Source of the DNA: Shewanella ulleungensis
GTDB taxonomy: Bacteria > Pseudomonadota > Gammaproteobacteria > Enterobacterales > Shewanellaceae
Direction of reading: 5' to 3'
Assembly (NCBI RefSeq): GCF_014648315.1
Contig: NZ_BMQW01000008.1
Span: 124,001-188,000 of the forward strand
Length of the DNA stretch: 64,000 nt
Below the pieces are notes generated by a model. It was not told the origin of the DNA. It saw nothing but the letters and a program-made list of their open reading frames with translations, and did no database searches. Shown here piece after piece: positions 46,117-56,146 of this stretch. The position numbers were made by a program, and so were the translations under genes. Position 1 is the first letter of the stretch. Each line of letters begins with the position of its first letter.

Positions 46117-48072
46117 ATGAAAATATCAACCTTATCACTTGGTGCATCGGCGTTATTATTGATCCTCGCAGCCTCACTGGCTGCGACCGTGCTATGGAGT
46201 AATCAACAACGGCAAGCAAGTGAGCAACTCAATCAAAGTCTGCAGAGTATTCAACACACATTTCAATATGATATACGCCGTAATATCGACAATTATTTGC
46301 AAACGGGCCAAAGTAATTACCTAGAACAGGCTCGTGCAGACATTAGTAACATTACAAGCAACATCAATGTATTACAGCAAGCACATCCACAACTCGACAG
46401 CGCCTCGCTGACCCAATTAATGGTACAACTCACACAAGATTTAGACACAAAATATCGCGCAGCAGGTAAATTAGCCGGCAATCCACGGCAATTACTGGCT
46501 TATGCAGAATCAGAAATGCTTAGTCACAGCAAAAGCTTAAGTCGTTACGCGCAATCGGCGCCGCAAGATAATAGCGCGGCACAACAATATCTCACCCTGG
46601 GCACAGAATTGCCCAGCCTGGTGTATCAATTATCGCAGCTCACTCAAGCTTTATTAATTGAGAAAGATACCGGTGTTAGCAACAGCGTAAACTTCACCAT
46701 TGATGCGTTAAACACCTGGCACGATCAATTACAGCAACTGCCTTTGCTCGGCATTTATCGCACCGAAGAAGTCGACGAGTTTGCCTTAGGTGATGACGAA
46801 CCTGAGCAGATTGAAATTGGTGAGACACCCCGAGCAGAATTACTCAGTTTGACCCAACGCTATAGCAAAGAGGTCAGCAACACCGAAAGCATGCTTGAAG
46901 AGAATCAAACGGTCAAAAATGCGTTAATTAATGCCACCAGCCAGGTAGAGCAGCAACTCGTTACATTAGCTGAAACGCAAAAGCAAACAGACCAACAGTT
47001 AAAGCTCCGCTTACAGTGGTTACTGTATGGCATGGTTGGCGTGTTAGCACTATTTGCTGTCTGCTATCTTATTTTGCAGCAGCGCCGTGTAGTCACACCA
47101 TTGAGGCACTTAAATCGTGCATTTTCCATGTTGAGCGAATCAAATCAGCGCGAACCTCTAGCAGTAACCAGCCAATGCGAAACTGGCCAAATTGCGACAC
47201 ATTTTAATCGCTTATTACAGCGGTTTGAACAAGAGGACGAGCAGCAAAAACACAATATGGCTGTCGTCTCTAAGTCACTACGCGACTTAGTCATTCAAAT
47301 TAGCTCACTGTCAAATAGCACCCAAAAAACACAAACGGTAGTTCAACAAGCTCAAGGGCAAACAGCTGATTTAATTGAATTAGCCAACCAAGTAAACCAG
47401 TCGTCTAGTGAGTTAACAGACCAAGCTCAACAAACCATGACAGACATGTTAGCCAGCCAGCAAGAAGCTCAGGGCGTATTAACGGCAACCGAACATACAT
47501 TGTCTACGGTCAACAAATGCAATCATTCACTTAATCAACTGAGTACCTCGGTGAATGATGCTGCTAAAATTGTTGATGTGATTGGTAATATTGCCGACCA
47601 AACTAACTTACTGGCATTAAACGCAGCCATTGAAGCTGCCAGAGCTGGCGAGCAAGGTCGCGGTTTTGCAGTTGTAGCTGATGAGGTGCGTAACTTATCT
47701 CATCGCACCCAGTTGTCACTCAAAGACATTATGGCAATATTAACTCAGCTAACCACATCGAATACTGCATTAAGCCACAGCGTAAATGACATAAGCGCTG
47801 CCTCTGAACAACAAAAAGTACGAGCTCAAAGTCTGCTGACTGTAGCCAAACAAGTGCAACAACAAGCCAGTGGCATGGCAAACAGTGCCAACCAGGGCAG
47901 CACACATGCTAAGCAGCAAGTCCACTATCTTGAAGAGTTTGTGTTAGCGATGGATAGCTTAATGCACCGAGCGAAAGATGCTTTTGAACAAAGCGAAACC
48001 ATTGCGCTTGAGGTGAGTAACAGCGTCGATAATATTGAGCAAAACCTCGGGATAGGCGAAACCAAAGCGTAG
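46117..48072 (+). CDS. Methyl-accepting chemotaxis protein
   Basis: Transmembrane chemoreceptor of 651 residues. N-terminal helix (about 8-28), a long largely helical periplasmic sensor region (about 30-305) rich in Gln and predicted coiled coil, a second helix (about 308-328), HAMP region ([12 protein letters not shown]), and the cytoplasmic signalling tip with the hairpin [29 protein letters not shown]. The ligand is unknown. A strong terminator follows. Confidence 0.95.
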   Translation: MKISTLSLGASALLLILAASLAATVLWSNQQRQASEQLNQSLQSIQHTFQYDIRRNIDNYLQTGQSNYLEQARADISNITSNINVLQQAHPQLDSASLTQLMVQLTQDLDTKYRAAGKLAGNPRQLLAYAESEMLSHSKSLSRYAQSAPQDNSAAQQYLTLGTELPSLVYQLSQLTQALLIEKDTGVSNSVNFTIDALNTWHDQLQQLPLLGIYRTEEVDEFALGDDEPEQIEIGETPRAELLSLTQRYSKEVSNTESMLEENQTVKNALINATSQVEQQLVTLAETQKQTDQQLKLRLQWLLYGMVGVLALFAVCYLILQQRRVVTPLRHLNRAFSMLSESNQREPLAVTSQCETGQIATHFNRLLQRFEQEDEQQKHNMAVVSKSLRDLVIQISSLSNSTQKTQTVVQQAQGQTADLIELANQVNQSSSELTDQAQQTMTDMLASQQEAQGVLTATEHTLSTVNKCNHSLNQLSTSVNDAAKIVDVIGNIADQTNLLALNAAIEAARAGEQGRGFAVVADEVRNLSHRTQLSLKDIMAILTQLTTSNTALSHSVNDISAASEQQKVRAQSLLTVAKQVQQQASGMANSANQGSTHAKQQVHYLEEFVLAMDSLMHRAKDAFEQSETIALEVSNSVDNIEQNLGIGETKA

Positions 48073-48091
48073 ACCTTTTATGTTTACCCAT

Positions 48092-48123
48092 AAAAATGGA
48101 CGCCACATTGGGCGCCCATTTTT
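48092..48123. terminator. Bidirectional terminator between the chemoreceptor and peroxiredoxin genes
   Basis: Stem AAAAATGG / CCATTTTT (48092-48099 with 48116-48123) continued by CGCC/GGCG with one internal mismatch. A-run and T-run on the two sides, so it serves both convergent genes. Confidence 0.9.
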
Positions 48124-48148
48124 ATTCAATCTAATTATGAGTAGCGGT

Positions 48149-48622
48149 TTACAGCGCAGCCATTACTGCTTCTGCGGTGCTCACTTCAAATGATTTTGGT
48201 GCTTCAACATTTAATAATGTCACCACGCCGTTGTCGATAATCATCGCGTAACGTTGTGAACGCACGCCGCCAAAACCTGCGGTGTCCATTTCTAGACCAA
48301 GTGCTTTAGTAAAGCTTGCATCGCCGTCGGCTAACATCATTAACTCAGAGGCATTTTGCGCTTCGCCCCATGCTTTCATTACAAATGCATCGTTAACTGA
48401 TACACAGGCAATAAGGTCAACACCTTTAGCTTTAAACTCGTCAGCTTGTACCACAAAGCCTGGTAAGTGAGCTTCTGAACAGGTTGGCGTAAATGCACCT
48501 GGTACAGCAAATAACACCACTTTTTTACCGGCAAATAATTCAGTTACATCGTGATTAACCATACCGTCTTTAGTCAGTTGGCTTAATGTAGCTTTTGGTA
48601 GAGATTGTCCTTTAGCGATCAT
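48149..48622 (-). CDS. Peroxiredoxin, Prx5 type
   Basis: Thiol peroxidase that reduces hydrogen peroxide and alkyl peroxides. 157 residues with the active-site stretch VPGAFTPTCSEAHLPGF (peroxidatic Cys), and the partner regions VSVNDAFVMKAWG and GGVRSQRYAMII. No glutaredoxin domain is fused. The second ATG (48622) fits the AAGGAA ribosome site better than 48628. Convergent with the chemoreceptor gene. Confidence 0.95.
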   Translation of the reverse strand: MIAKGQSLPKATLSQLTKDGMVNHDVTELFAGKKVVLFAVPGAFTPTCSEAHLPGFVVQADEFKAKGVDLIACVSVNDAFVMKAWGEAQNASELMMLADGDASFTKALGLEMDTAGFGGVRSQRYAMIIDNGVVTLLNVEAPKSFEVSTAEAVMAAL

Positions 48623-48653
48623 AATCATATTTCCTTAAGGGTGAATAAATCGG

Positions 48654-49166
48654 TTATCTAGGGGCCAATATTTTACGGCAACCCACGTACAGAATGGATA
48701 ATACTGACTCACACAAAATTGAGATCAACAGCCCAAGTAACATACCTATAGCAATGGCTTCGGGCTTTAATAAAATCACATGCGAATAATTTTTCCATAC
48801 TTCAGCTTGAATGTCTGTTTGCGGTGCAAGGATCACTTGCTGATATGGGCTGTAACTGTGTTGACGAAAACGTGTTAATGCATCAGTTAACGCCACGTAA
48901 CGTTGATAAATTGATTCAATGCTTTCACCACCCGCGCTGAAAACTGGATCATTATTTTGCCGATAATGGTGAATGAGCTTGCTGATATCGCCACCGAAAA
49001 AACGGTCGGCGTCGTGTTGAAATTCGGCCAAACTTTGCTTGGCTTCTAGCTGATGCGCTTCTAAGCGTTGGCCATATTGATCGACAAAACCAGGAACTTG
49101 AATACCAATCAATACGCCACAAACAAACAGCACTAAACGCAAGTAGTCCATTAAATGTTTAATCAT
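48654..49166 (-). CDS. DUF2937 family membrane protein
   Basis: About 170 residues with an N-terminal helix (LRLVLFVCGVLIGIQVPGF) followed by DQYGQRLEAHQLEA, a helical middle part (FFGGDISKLIHHY), and a C-terminal helix. This is the DUF2937 layout. The frame is open upstream to 49217, but the start at 49166 fits the family better. It ends 31 bases before the peroxiredoxin start, on the same strand. The function is unknown. Confidence 0.8.
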   Translation of the reverse strand: MIKHLMDYLRLVLFVCGVLIGIQVPGFVDQYGQRLEAHQLEAKQSLAEFQHDADRFFGGDISKLIHHYRQNNDPVFSAGGESIESIYQRYVALTDALTRFRQHSYSPYQQVILAPQTDIQAEVWKNYSHVILLKPEAIAIGMLLGLLISILCESVLSILYVGCRKILAPR

Positions 49167-49267
49167 GATGTCATCGGTTGAGATAGAGAAAATTAACAAG
49201 CGCCACAATATCACCAATCAGTTAACTACGCATCTTGTATAAACGGATGTTAATTTATTGCCGCTGA

Positions 49268-50149
49268 TTACAGGGTTAATCTGGGTTGAATAAATTCAAT
49301 AAATGCCGAGATCCTGCGTGCCACGGTGGATGACTTGTAATACATCGCATTAACTTGCTCGCGATCGGCGACATTAATTTTGTCGTGATTGAGCAAGCTA
49401 ACTAATCGCCCAGCGGCTAAATCGTCGTTAATCATAAAGCCCGACAAACACGCAATACCATTACCGCTCAATGCCAGTTGGCGCAGCGTTTCACCATTAC
49501 TGCTACTGATATTCGGCGTAATTTCCTCGCGGCCTTTTACCGGCCATTGGTTAAGCACTTTTGGCTCAGTAAAACCTAACAGCTCATGGTTACTTAGGTC
49601 GGCCACTTTTTGCGGCGCGCCTCGGTGGGCAATGTAGGCTGGTGAAGCAACGATGTGTAAGGCGCTTTTACCTAATGGCCTGGCATACAAGGTGGAGTCG
49701 TTTAATTTACCAATACGAATCGCCACATCAGTACGTTTTTCAAGTAAATCGACATAACCCTCGTTAGAGGTGAGTTCTAGCGTAATATCTGGATATGCTT
49801 GCCTAAAATCGTTCATGAGTGGCACTAACTGATGAAACACAAATGGGCTAGCGGCATCAACACGCAATCGCCCTTGCGGTAATTCACCTCGGCTCACTAG
49901 CTCATCTTCTGCCCGTTGTAATTGCAGTAAGCCCGTTCTCACTGACTCAACAAATTGCCTGCCTTCGTCGGTCAGCTCAATACGCCGAGTGGTACGGTTT
50001 AATATGGTCACCCCAAGTTGCTGCTCAATTTTACTCACAGCCCGCGACACGCGCGCCACCTGAATATTTAACGTATCCGCCGCCGCAGAAAAGCCGCCAC
50101 TGTCGACCACAGTTAATAAAATATCAAGATCATCTGAGCGAGTCAGCAT
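49268..50149 (-). CDS. LysR-family regulator, divergent from an MFS exporter
   Basis: 293-residue regulator: N-terminal winged helix-turn-helix (SGGFSAAADTLNIQVARVSRAVSKIEQQLG), then the substrate-binding-like effector domain. ATG 50149 is preferred over the GTG at 50155 because of the GAGGTG site. It is divergent from the MFS gene with about 150 bases between, and probably controls it. Ligand unknown. Confidence 0.93.
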   Translation of the reverse strand: MLTRSDDLDILLTVVDSGGFSAAADTLNIQVARVSRAVSKIEQQLGVTILNRTTRRIELTDEGRQFVESVRTGLLQLQRAEDELVSRGELPQGRLRVDAASPFVFHQLVPLMNDFRQAYPDITLELTSNEGYVDLLEKRTDVAIRIGKLNDSTLYARPLGKSALHIVASPAYIAHRGAPQKVADLSNHELLGFTEPKVLNQWPVKGREEITPNISSSNGETLRQLALSGNGIACLSGFMINDDLAAGRLVSLLNHDKINVADREQVNAMYYKSSTVARRISAFIEFIQPRLTL

Positions 50150-50298
50150 ACACACCTCGGGTTAACGCACTGCTTAATTACATTCATTTTACACAAATAT
50201 CATTTGTTAAAGACACTGTTTTTTACAACTAAATTACCGTGAATAATAGCCAGCATTAAGCAACACACATTCATCTTATTGAAATTGAGGAACACATC

Positions 50299-51489
50299 AT
50301 GCCGTTAGCCCTACTCGCATTGACGCTAAGCGCCTTTGCCATCGGTACCACCGAATTTGTCATTGTGGGATTACTGCCCACCATGGCTCAAGACCTTAAT
50401 GTTTCATTACCCTCAGCAGGCTTACTGGTTAGCTTGTATGCTCTAGGTGTTGCCATTGGTGCACCGGTATTAACGGCATTAACAGGTAAATGGAATCGTA
50501 AACACGTGTTATTAACCGTTATGGCACTATTTGTTGCAGGTAATGTATTGGCCTGGCAAGCCCCCGGCTATGAAACCTTAATTGTCGCGCGCATAATCAC
50601 AGGCCTAGCCCATGGCGTGTTTTTCTCTATTGGCTCAACTATTGCGACTGGATTAGTGCCCAAAGAAAAAGCCGCTAGCGCTATAGCAATCATGTTTACT
50701 GGTTTAACAGTGGCATTGGTGACAGGCGTGCCATTGGGTACCTATATTGGCCAAACATTTGGTTGGCAAGCCACCTTTTTAACTGTGGCGCTGTTAGGTC
50801 TTATTGCACTGATAGGCAGTAGTTTATTGGTGCCAAACAATTTACAGCAACCTGCGGCCACTAAAATATCAGCTCAACTTAACGTGTTAACTCAACCACG
50901 CTTATTATTAGTGTATGCCATTACCGCATTGGGCTACGGTGGCACCTTTGTCGCGTTTACTTTTTTAGCGCCCATTTTAGAGCAAGTGTCTGGTTTTGAG
51001 TCTCACGCGATTGGTCTAATTATGTTGGTTTACGGCGTGTCGGTGGCTATCGGTAATATTTGGGGCGGTAAAATGGCCGACAAATTAGGCCCAATCAAAG
51101 CGCTGAGTATTATCTTTATCGGTTTAGCCGCTATTTTAGTGGTATTTAACTTTACTGCGGTTAACCCTATTGCAGCGGTTATCACCATTTTGGTGTGGGG
51201 CGCATTTGCATTTGGTAATGTACCGGGTTTACAAGTTTATGTGGTTAAACTAGCAGAAGAACATACACCTAATGCGGTGGATGTGGCATCTGGCCTTAAC
51301 ATTGCCGCGTTTAATGTGGGCATAGCATTAGGCGCATGGGGCGGCGGAATCATTGTTGAACAAGCTGGCTTAATGCATACCCCATGGGTCGGCGCGGTGA
51401 TTGTATTATTGGCATTAGCGTTAACACGCTACAGTGGCTCACTAGACAATAAAACCAATAGCGCTGCGGTATCTCGGGCAGCGGCATAA
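50299..51489 (+). CDS. MFS exporter, AraJ/Bcr-like sugar or drug efflux
   Basis: Twelve-helix major-facilitator transporter of 396 residues. The N-terminal ALTLSAFAIGTTEFVIVGLLPTMAQDL and SLYALGVAIGAPVLTAL stretches are those of the AraJ/YdhP efflux branch, and GKWNRKHVLL is the loop 2-3 motif A. Ribosome site GAGGA before ATG 50299. Likely controlled by the divergent LysR gene; a hairpin closes it downstream. Confidence 0.93.
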   Translation: MPLALLALTLSAFAIGTTEFVIVGLLPTMAQDLNVSLPSAGLLVSLYALGVAIGAPVLTALTGKWNRKHVLLTVMALFVAGNVLAWQAPGYETLIVARIITGLAHGVFFSIGSTIATGLVPKEKAASAIAIMFTGLTVALVTGVPLGTYIGQTFGWQATFLTVALLGLIALIGSSLLVPNNLQQPAATKISAQLNVLTQPRLLLVYAITALGYGGTFVAFTFLAPILEQVSGFESHAIGLIMLVYGVSVAIGNIWGGKMADKLGPIKALSIIFIGLAAILVVFNFTAVNPIAAVITILVWGAFAFGNVPGLQVYVVKLAEEHTPNAVDVASGLNIAAFNVGIALGAWGGGIIVEQAGLMHTPWVGAVIVLLALALTRYSGSLDNKTNSAAVSRAAA

Positions 51490-51502
51490 GCTAGAGATCG
51501 TT

Positions 51503-51534
51503 CATTCAAGGGTATAAGTCTATGCCCTTGAGTG
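51503..51534. terminator. Hairpin between the MFS and second LysR genes
   Basis: 14-base stem with two G-T pairs (CATTCAAGGGTATA with TATGCCCTTGAGTG) closed by a 4-base loop. Only a weak T-run follows, but position between two convergent genes supports a terminator role. Confidence 0.65.
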
Positions 51535-51537
51535 CTT

Positions 51538-52434
51538 CTAACTCAAGCCCCAATCAATGTTAGGCAAGTGTTCAATAAACCACTCAAATCCGCGGCCTTG
51601 ATGCTCTTTATGCCAGGCAAGATACAAACTCTGGTTAGGTCGTGGAATTGAGCATTGTTTTTCAATCAACTCACCGCTATCAAAGTAACCTTGCACCATG
51701 TGCCGCGGTAAAAAACCAATCCCCAAACCTTGGCGCTGGGCAGCTATTTTGGTTTCCATGGTGTTCACTTTAATCACTTGCTTGCTTTTAAACAGACCAC
51801 TGCTGCGGGTGGGTAACACTTGCGCCGTATCGGCTACCACCACCGAGGCATATTCTGTAAGCTTGTCGGCTTCTAATACACCATCGACAAATGCCAATGG
51901 ATGATGTGGTGCTACCGCAAATACAAACTCGATCTCACCTATTTTATGGGTTTTAAATACACCTCGAGGTAACTCGCCAGAAGCGCCAATTACAATGTCG
52001 GCACGGCGACTGTGCAACGCATCCCAACCACCACCGACAGCTTCAACATCTATCGTAATGTCTACCGAATGTTCGAGCTGGTTAAATTGCTCTATTAACT
52101 CAAACAGCGGCGCTTGCGGGATCACCGTATCGCGCGACAACCTAATTTCGGCTTCCCAACCAGACTCTAACTGCTGCACGGAATCAATCAGCCGATTAGT
52201 CGCCAGTAAAATCTGACGTCCTTGCTCCAGCACAATTTTGCCTGCTGGAGTCAGTTGTGCTCTTTGCTTTGTGCGGTCAAATAAAGCTGTGCCCATATCG
52301 TCTTCAAGTTTTTTGATGGTATAGGTTAATGCTGATGGCACTCGATACAAGGATGACGCCGCAGCAGCAAAACTGCCCTTTCTCTCGATGGCGTCTAATG
52401 CGCGAAGAGCATCAATGGTAATGGCATGGTGCAT
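51538..52434 (-). CDS. LysR-family regulator, divergent from doxX-pirin
   Basis: 298-residue LysR protein: helix-turn-helix region about residues 15-50 (KGSFAAAASSLYRVPSALTYTIKKLEDDMG), then effector domain. AAGGATTG ribosome site. It is divergent from the DoxX gene at 52594, with 159 bases between the starts, and probably controls doxX and the pirin gene. The combination LysR-DoxX-pirin is common in proteobacteria. Confidence 0.93.
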   Translation of the reverse strand: MHHAITIDALRALDAIERKGSFAAAASSLYRVPSALTYTIKKLEDDMGTALFDRTKQRAQLTPAGKIVLEQGRQILLATNRLIDSVQQLESGWEAEIRLSRDTVIPQAPLFELIEQFNQLEHSVDITIDVEAVGGGWDALHSRRADIVIGASGELPRGVFKTHKIGEIEFVFAVAPHHPLAFVDGVLEADKLTEYASVVVADTAQVLPTRSSGLFKSKQVIKVNTMETKIAAQRQGLGIGFLPRHMVQGYFDSGELIEKQCSIPRPNQSLYLAWHKEHQGRGFEWFIEHLPNIDWGLS

Positions 52435-52593
52435 GAATCAATCCTTATTCAAAAAATTTGAACTAACAACTCAGTTTATTCCGATTTTTTATTCAATCAA
52501 GTCTCAATATACTTATTATCAATCGCTGAGACAGGCTAAATCAGTCTTTATTAGCCATCATTGAATCATTTAAAAATATTGAGGATACATACC

Positions 52594-53040
52594 ATGAAAG
52601 CTCTCATTAAACGCCTAACACACTCTACAGCAGGCTTTAGCACATTAGCATTACGCTTGCCTGTGGGGATTATATTTATGGCCCACGGCGCCCAGAAATT
52701 ATTTGGCTGGTTTGGCGGTTACGGTCTGGAGGGAACCGGTCAATGGATGGCGTCAATGGGAATGGAGCCTGGTGTGTTAATGGCTTTTCTAGCGGGCAGT
52801 GCTGAATTTGTTGGCGGTCTCTTCATTCTACTGGGTTTACTGACTCGCCCAGCCGCTGCTGCACTTGCTTTTACCATGGTGATTGCCATTGCCAGTGTTC
52901 ACCTAAGCAACGGTTTATTTATGTCTAACAACGGTTATGAGTATGCCTTGGCATTATTAGCGGTAAGCGTGTCACTGGCCTTATCTGGTTCAGGCAAACT
53001 GGCCATCGATAACGCGATTACGACTCGATTGACTAAGTAA
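52594..53040 (+). CDS. DoxX family membrane protein
   Basis: 148-residue, four-helix membrane protein. The DoxX signature is RLPVGIIFMAHGAQKLFGWFGG, followed by AEFVGGLFILLGLLTRPAA. DoxX proteins are linked to redox and thiol stress in other bacteria; the reaction is not established here. ATG 52594 sits behind a GAGGAT ribosome site; an in-frame TTG at 52561 is less likely. The pirin gene follows after a hairpin repeat. Confidence 0.93.
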   Translation: MKALIKRLTHSTAGFSTLALRLPVGIIFMAHGAQKLFGWFGGYGLEGTGQWMASMGMEPGVLMAFLAGSAEFVGGLFILLGLLTRPAAAALAFTMVIAIASVHLSNGLFMSNNGYEYALALLAVSVSLALSGSGKLAIDNAITTRLTK

Positions 53041-53055
53041 CCCGAGTTGCGATGA

Positions 53056-53091
53056 ATACCAATCAGATTAGAACAAAGATCTGATTGGTAT
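53056..53091. repeat. Perfect inverted repeat between doxX and the pirin gene
   Basis: 13-base arms ATACCAATCAGAT / ATCTGATTGGTAT around a 10-base loop. No T-run follows directly. It could reduce read-through from doxX into the pirin gene or be a copy of a dispersed hairpin element. Confidence 0.75.
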
Positions 53092-53122
53092 AAACATTTA
53101 TATTGAGCTTTAGGAGAACATC

Positions 53123-53818
53123 ATGATCACTTTACGTCCTGCAAACGAGCGTGGCACCGCCAACTTTGGTTGGTTAGACAGCAAGCACAGTTTCTCATTT
53201 GGCAGTTATTATGACCCACAGCATATGGGCTTTTCCGCCTTGCGAGTGATTAACGATGACACAGTAGCCCCCGGCGCAGGTTTTGCCACTCATGGTCATC
53301 GCGACATGGAAATTATTAGCTATGTGCTGCAAGGCTCAATTGCCCATAAAGACAGTGAAGGTAATGTTGAGATATTGCCCGCAGGAGAGTTCCAGCTGAT
53401 GTCAGCGGGTAGCGGCATTAGCCACAGTGAATACAATGCATCTAAAATCGACCCATTGACCTTTTTACAGATTTGGATCCAGCCTAACACCTTAGGTAAT
53501 GCACCGGGATATCAGCAAAAAAACTTTGGTCAAGCATTAGGGTTAACCACTATTGCCACGCCAACAGGTGAAAATGGCACCTTGCAGATCAAGCAGAATG
53601 CGACCTTGTCACAATTGATTTTAGCACCACATACAGAGCTGACTTACACGATTTCAGCTGGGCGAAAAGTCTATGTACATCAAGTTGCAGGTGGGCTGCA
53701 GATCGAATCTGAAATACTCGCGGGCGGTGATGGCGCTAAAATATCTGATCGTCAGACTATTACCTTAAAAAACACTCAAGACGACCAGTCTATTTCATTA
53801 ATATTTGATTTACCTTAG
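53123..53818 (+). CDS. Pirin family protein (YhhW/YhaK-like bicupin)
   Basis: 231-residue double-stranded beta-helix protein. Metal-binding cupin residues are in FATHGHRDMEIISYVLQG (His, His, Glu). The start GWLDSKHSFSFGSYYDPQHMGF is typical of the pirin family. Possible quercetinase-like or redox-regulator role; unproven. AGGAGAA ribosome site. It probably shares control with doxX through the LysR protein. Confidence 0.94.
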   Translation: MITLRPANERGTANFGWLDSKHSFSFGSYYDPQHMGFSALRVINDDTVAPGAGFATHGHRDMEIISYVLQGSIAHKDSEGNVEILPAGEFQLMSAGSGISHSEYNASKIDPLTFLQIWIQPNTLGNAPGYQQKNFGQALGLTTIATPTGENGTLQIKQNATLSQLILAPHTELTYTISAGRKVYVHQVAGGLQIESEILAGGDGAKISDRQTITLKNTQDDQSISLIFDLP

Positions 53819-53830
53819 CGCAAGAAAAAT

Positions 53831-53864
53831 CTGTAGCCTGTGATAATAATATCGCAAGCTACAG
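53831..53864 (+). terminator. Hairpin after the pirin gene
   Basis: CTGTAGC / GCTACAG arms continued by a longer, partly mismatched stem around a TAATAA loop, followed by a T-rich stretch. It is placed between the pirin gene and the convergent PepSY gene. Confidence 0.65.
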
Positions 53865-53911
53865 TCTATTTATTACGCGTAAAACATCTAAGCTATTACG
53901 CATTTAAGTAT

Positions 53912-55510
53912 TTAATTAATAAGTGGGTGGCAAATATTATCGGAGGAATTAACGTGCTTCTGATCTCTCAGCTTTAACGCACTACATACGCCAATAGCGG
54001 CCATTAAGCCCATCGCCACTTGCACGCCTATCACTGCGGTAAAACCGTTTTGCCACAGGGTAATAATCTGCTCAGAAAACATCAGCCAATCGGCCGTTAA
54101 CGTCATTAATAATAGCGCGCTGGTGAGTAATAATAAGCGGCTAATATGACGTTTAATATTGCTAATGTTAATGCTTACTAACATGGTCACTAACAAAGTC
54201 ACTACAAAGCAGGCAACAAGCCAATCTCCGCGGGCTGTTAAGGTTGCAGGCAGTAGTCTTTCGCATAAAAAGCCAACGGCTGTCGCCACAATAATACCAC
54301 CACATCCGCCCATAGTTATGGCGCTTGCAATAGCAATGCTTCGCGGCGAAGCGTGACGTTGCGCGCGACGTTTATTAATCCACAACATATTACCTGCAAC
54401 AATCATCGCGCTGATGGCCATGGCTAAAAGGAAATATAAAATACGTACATCCATACCGGCAAAATCACCAAAATGCAGCGTCACTAACACATCGCGTCCC
54501 TGACGAAATACGTTGTATTGTTCGGCATTGACCTTATCGACTACGGCACCATTAGCAATACGATAAGTCACTTCGTCACGTTGGCCGAAACGGGCTGTAT
54601 CACTGCCGCGCACTTGTACTAGTGCGTTATCGGCGCCGTAATGATGAAAAATAACATTGCGCAATTCAAAATTGTCTTGCTGCCGCGTTTGTTCAATCAA
54701 CTTAAAAGCATTATCCATCGCCATTGGAGTTTGGCTGCGAGGCTCAACGACTCGCTTAAAGCCTGCATCATTAAACAAAGCCTGTTGATCGCCTTGATAA
54801 ATAAACATCGCAAACGCCAATTGAAACACAATGGCTAAATTAAGCACTAAACCGCTCAAGGCATACATTAAGGTAAACGGCAGCGTCATGACGCCCACCA
54901 CAGTATGTAAATCTAATAGATTATCGCGCCGCTGCTTATCAACTCTGTACTGAAAAAAGTGCTTGAACAGTTTACGTGCATGAATAAATACCCCTGAGAC
55001 CAGGGCAAACAAAAAGACTAATGTAACAATTCCGATGAGATAGCTTCCGCCGGGTAAATGTAGGTTGTAATGCAGTCGATAAATAAATTGCGATAGTAAA
55101 AAGTCATCTTTGCCAGCAACGGTTTCACCGGTTTTAGGATCGACCAAAATAGCCAAAGACTGACGACCGTTTTCGGCTAAATCATCAACAATCTCCATAT
55201 AGAAAATATAATAAGGTACAAGTTCAGTGGGCATGTTAATCCGAAAACGCCCATTTTGATCAACCGGATATTCAGCCTGCTTTTGTTCGACTAAGGTTGC
55301 AAGTGGTAAATCTTGTTGACTACTTTGCACTGGGTGATGTGGCGTAATGGCCCACTGTGCGACTTCATCATGGAACAGCGTAATTGCACCTGCCCAAAAT
55401 ACGATAAACAATAATGGCGAAATGATCAGTCCAAGCCAGCTGTGAGCTTCGACGAGGTTTTTAATCACTTTATGTGGGGAGTGAGCGCGAGGATTCATTG
55501 AAGACTTCAT
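53912..55510 (-). CDS. PepSY-associated transmembrane protein
   Basis: 532-residue inner-membrane protein. N-terminal VEAHSWLGLIISPLLFIVFWAGAI and HDEVAQWA, and the central YNLHLPGGSYLIGIVTLVFLFALVSGVFIHARKLFKH are those of the PepSY_TM family that goes with siderophore uptake and periplasmic ferric-chelate reduction. The start ATG 55510 overlaps the stop of the preceding gene by one base; an upstream frame to 55567 is inside it. Last gene of an operon with DUF3649 and DUF3325 members. Role inferred: ferric reduction or iron release. Confidence 0.9.
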   Translation of the reverse strand: MKSSMNPRAHSPHKVIKNLVEAHSWLGLIISPLLFIVFWAGAITLFHDEVAQWAITPHHPVQSSQQDLPLATLVEQKQAEYPVDQNGRFRINMPTELVPYYIFYMEIVDDLAENGRQSLAILVDPKTGETVAGKDDFLLSQFIYRLHYNLHLPGGSYLIGIVTLVFLFALVSGVFIHARKLFKHFFQYRVDKQRRDNLLDLHTVVGVMTLPFTLMYALSGLVLNLAIVFQLAFAMFIYQGDQQALFNDAGFKRVVEPRSQTPMAMDNAFKLIEQTRQQDNFELRNVIFHHYGADNALVQVRGSDTARFGQRDEVTYRIANGAVVDKVNAEQYNVFRQGRDVLVTLHFGDFAGMDVRILYFLLAMAISAMIVAGNMLWINKRRAQRHASPRSIAIASAITMGGCGGIIVATAVGFLCERLLPATLTARGDWLVACFVVTLLVTMLVSINISNIKRHISRLLLLTSALLLMTLTADWLMFSEQIITLWQNGFTAVIGVQVAMGLMAAIGVCSALKLRDQKHVNSSDNICHPLIN

Positions 55511-55770
55511 TAATAAACAGGAATATAAAACAACAACACATTGGCAACGGCAGTTACGGCAAACCATTTACCACATACAATACTGGCGGCTTTAGCGGTA
55601 TTGCGACTGTAGCAATACGCCATCACCGTAACCCATAAGCAAAAGCCAAGCAGCATGCCAATCAACAGTTTTGTATCTACACCCAACGGCAATAAACGAA
55701 ACACTAATAACACGAGGCAGACGGCCAGTAATAACCCCCAGACAAAAGCTGCAAGCGACTTTAACCACAT
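55510..55770 (-). CDS. DUF3649-type small membrane protein
   Basis: 86 residues, three helices, AAGGT ribosome site. SLAAFVWGLLLAVCLVLL and the NTAKAASIVCG stretch match the small membrane proteins that accompany PepSY_TM proteins in iron-uptake operons. No enzymatic motif. Middle gene of the operon. The family assignment is by context and pattern. Confidence 0.75.
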   Translation of the reverse strand: MWLKSLAAFVWGLLLAVCLVLLVFRLLPLGVDTKLLIGMLLGFCLWVTVMAYCYSRNTAKAASIVCGKWFAVTAVANVLLFYIPVY

Positions 55771-55803
55771 TTGATTTTACCTTATTGAATCCTGTGCAAC
55801 GGG

Positions 55804-56121
55804 TTATTTAACGCCAACCAACATAATACTGACAAATAAGGCGAAGCCTAATGAACTCACCCACATGCTGCGGCCTTTGAAGTGTGCCGCTAGCAACACC
55901 ATCATTATCCACATGGTCATCACACAAATAACAACCAACAAGCAAGCCACCAGCAAACTGTAAGTATGGCTAAAGCCCCATACAGCAAATAGCATGGCTG
56001 CAAAGCCTAGGCTCCACGCGAGTAGTTTAGGTAATGGTAGGCTAATAAGTTGCTGTTTATCAGACGCCAAATAAGCAAACAAACACCCTAACCATAAAGA
56101 AGAAACGCTAATGAGTTCCAT
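55804..56121 (-). CDS. DUF3325-type small membrane protein
   Basis: 105 residues with about four helices. It begins with SSLWLGCLFAYLASDKQQ, the LACLALAM-type N-terminus of the DUF3325 proteins. First gene of the operon, 33 bases before the DUF3649 gene. A Fur-box-like sequence lies about 26 bases upstream of its start. No function is known. No good ribosome site is seen before ATG 56121. Confidence 0.7.
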   Translation of the reverse strand: MELISVSSLWLGCLFAYLASDKQQLISLPLPKLLAWSLGFAAMLFAVWGFSHTYSLLVACLLVVICVMTMWIMMVLLAAHFKGRSMWVSSLGFALFVSIMLVGVK

Positions 56122-56146
56122 ATTTAGCTAATCCGCTAATGCAAAT

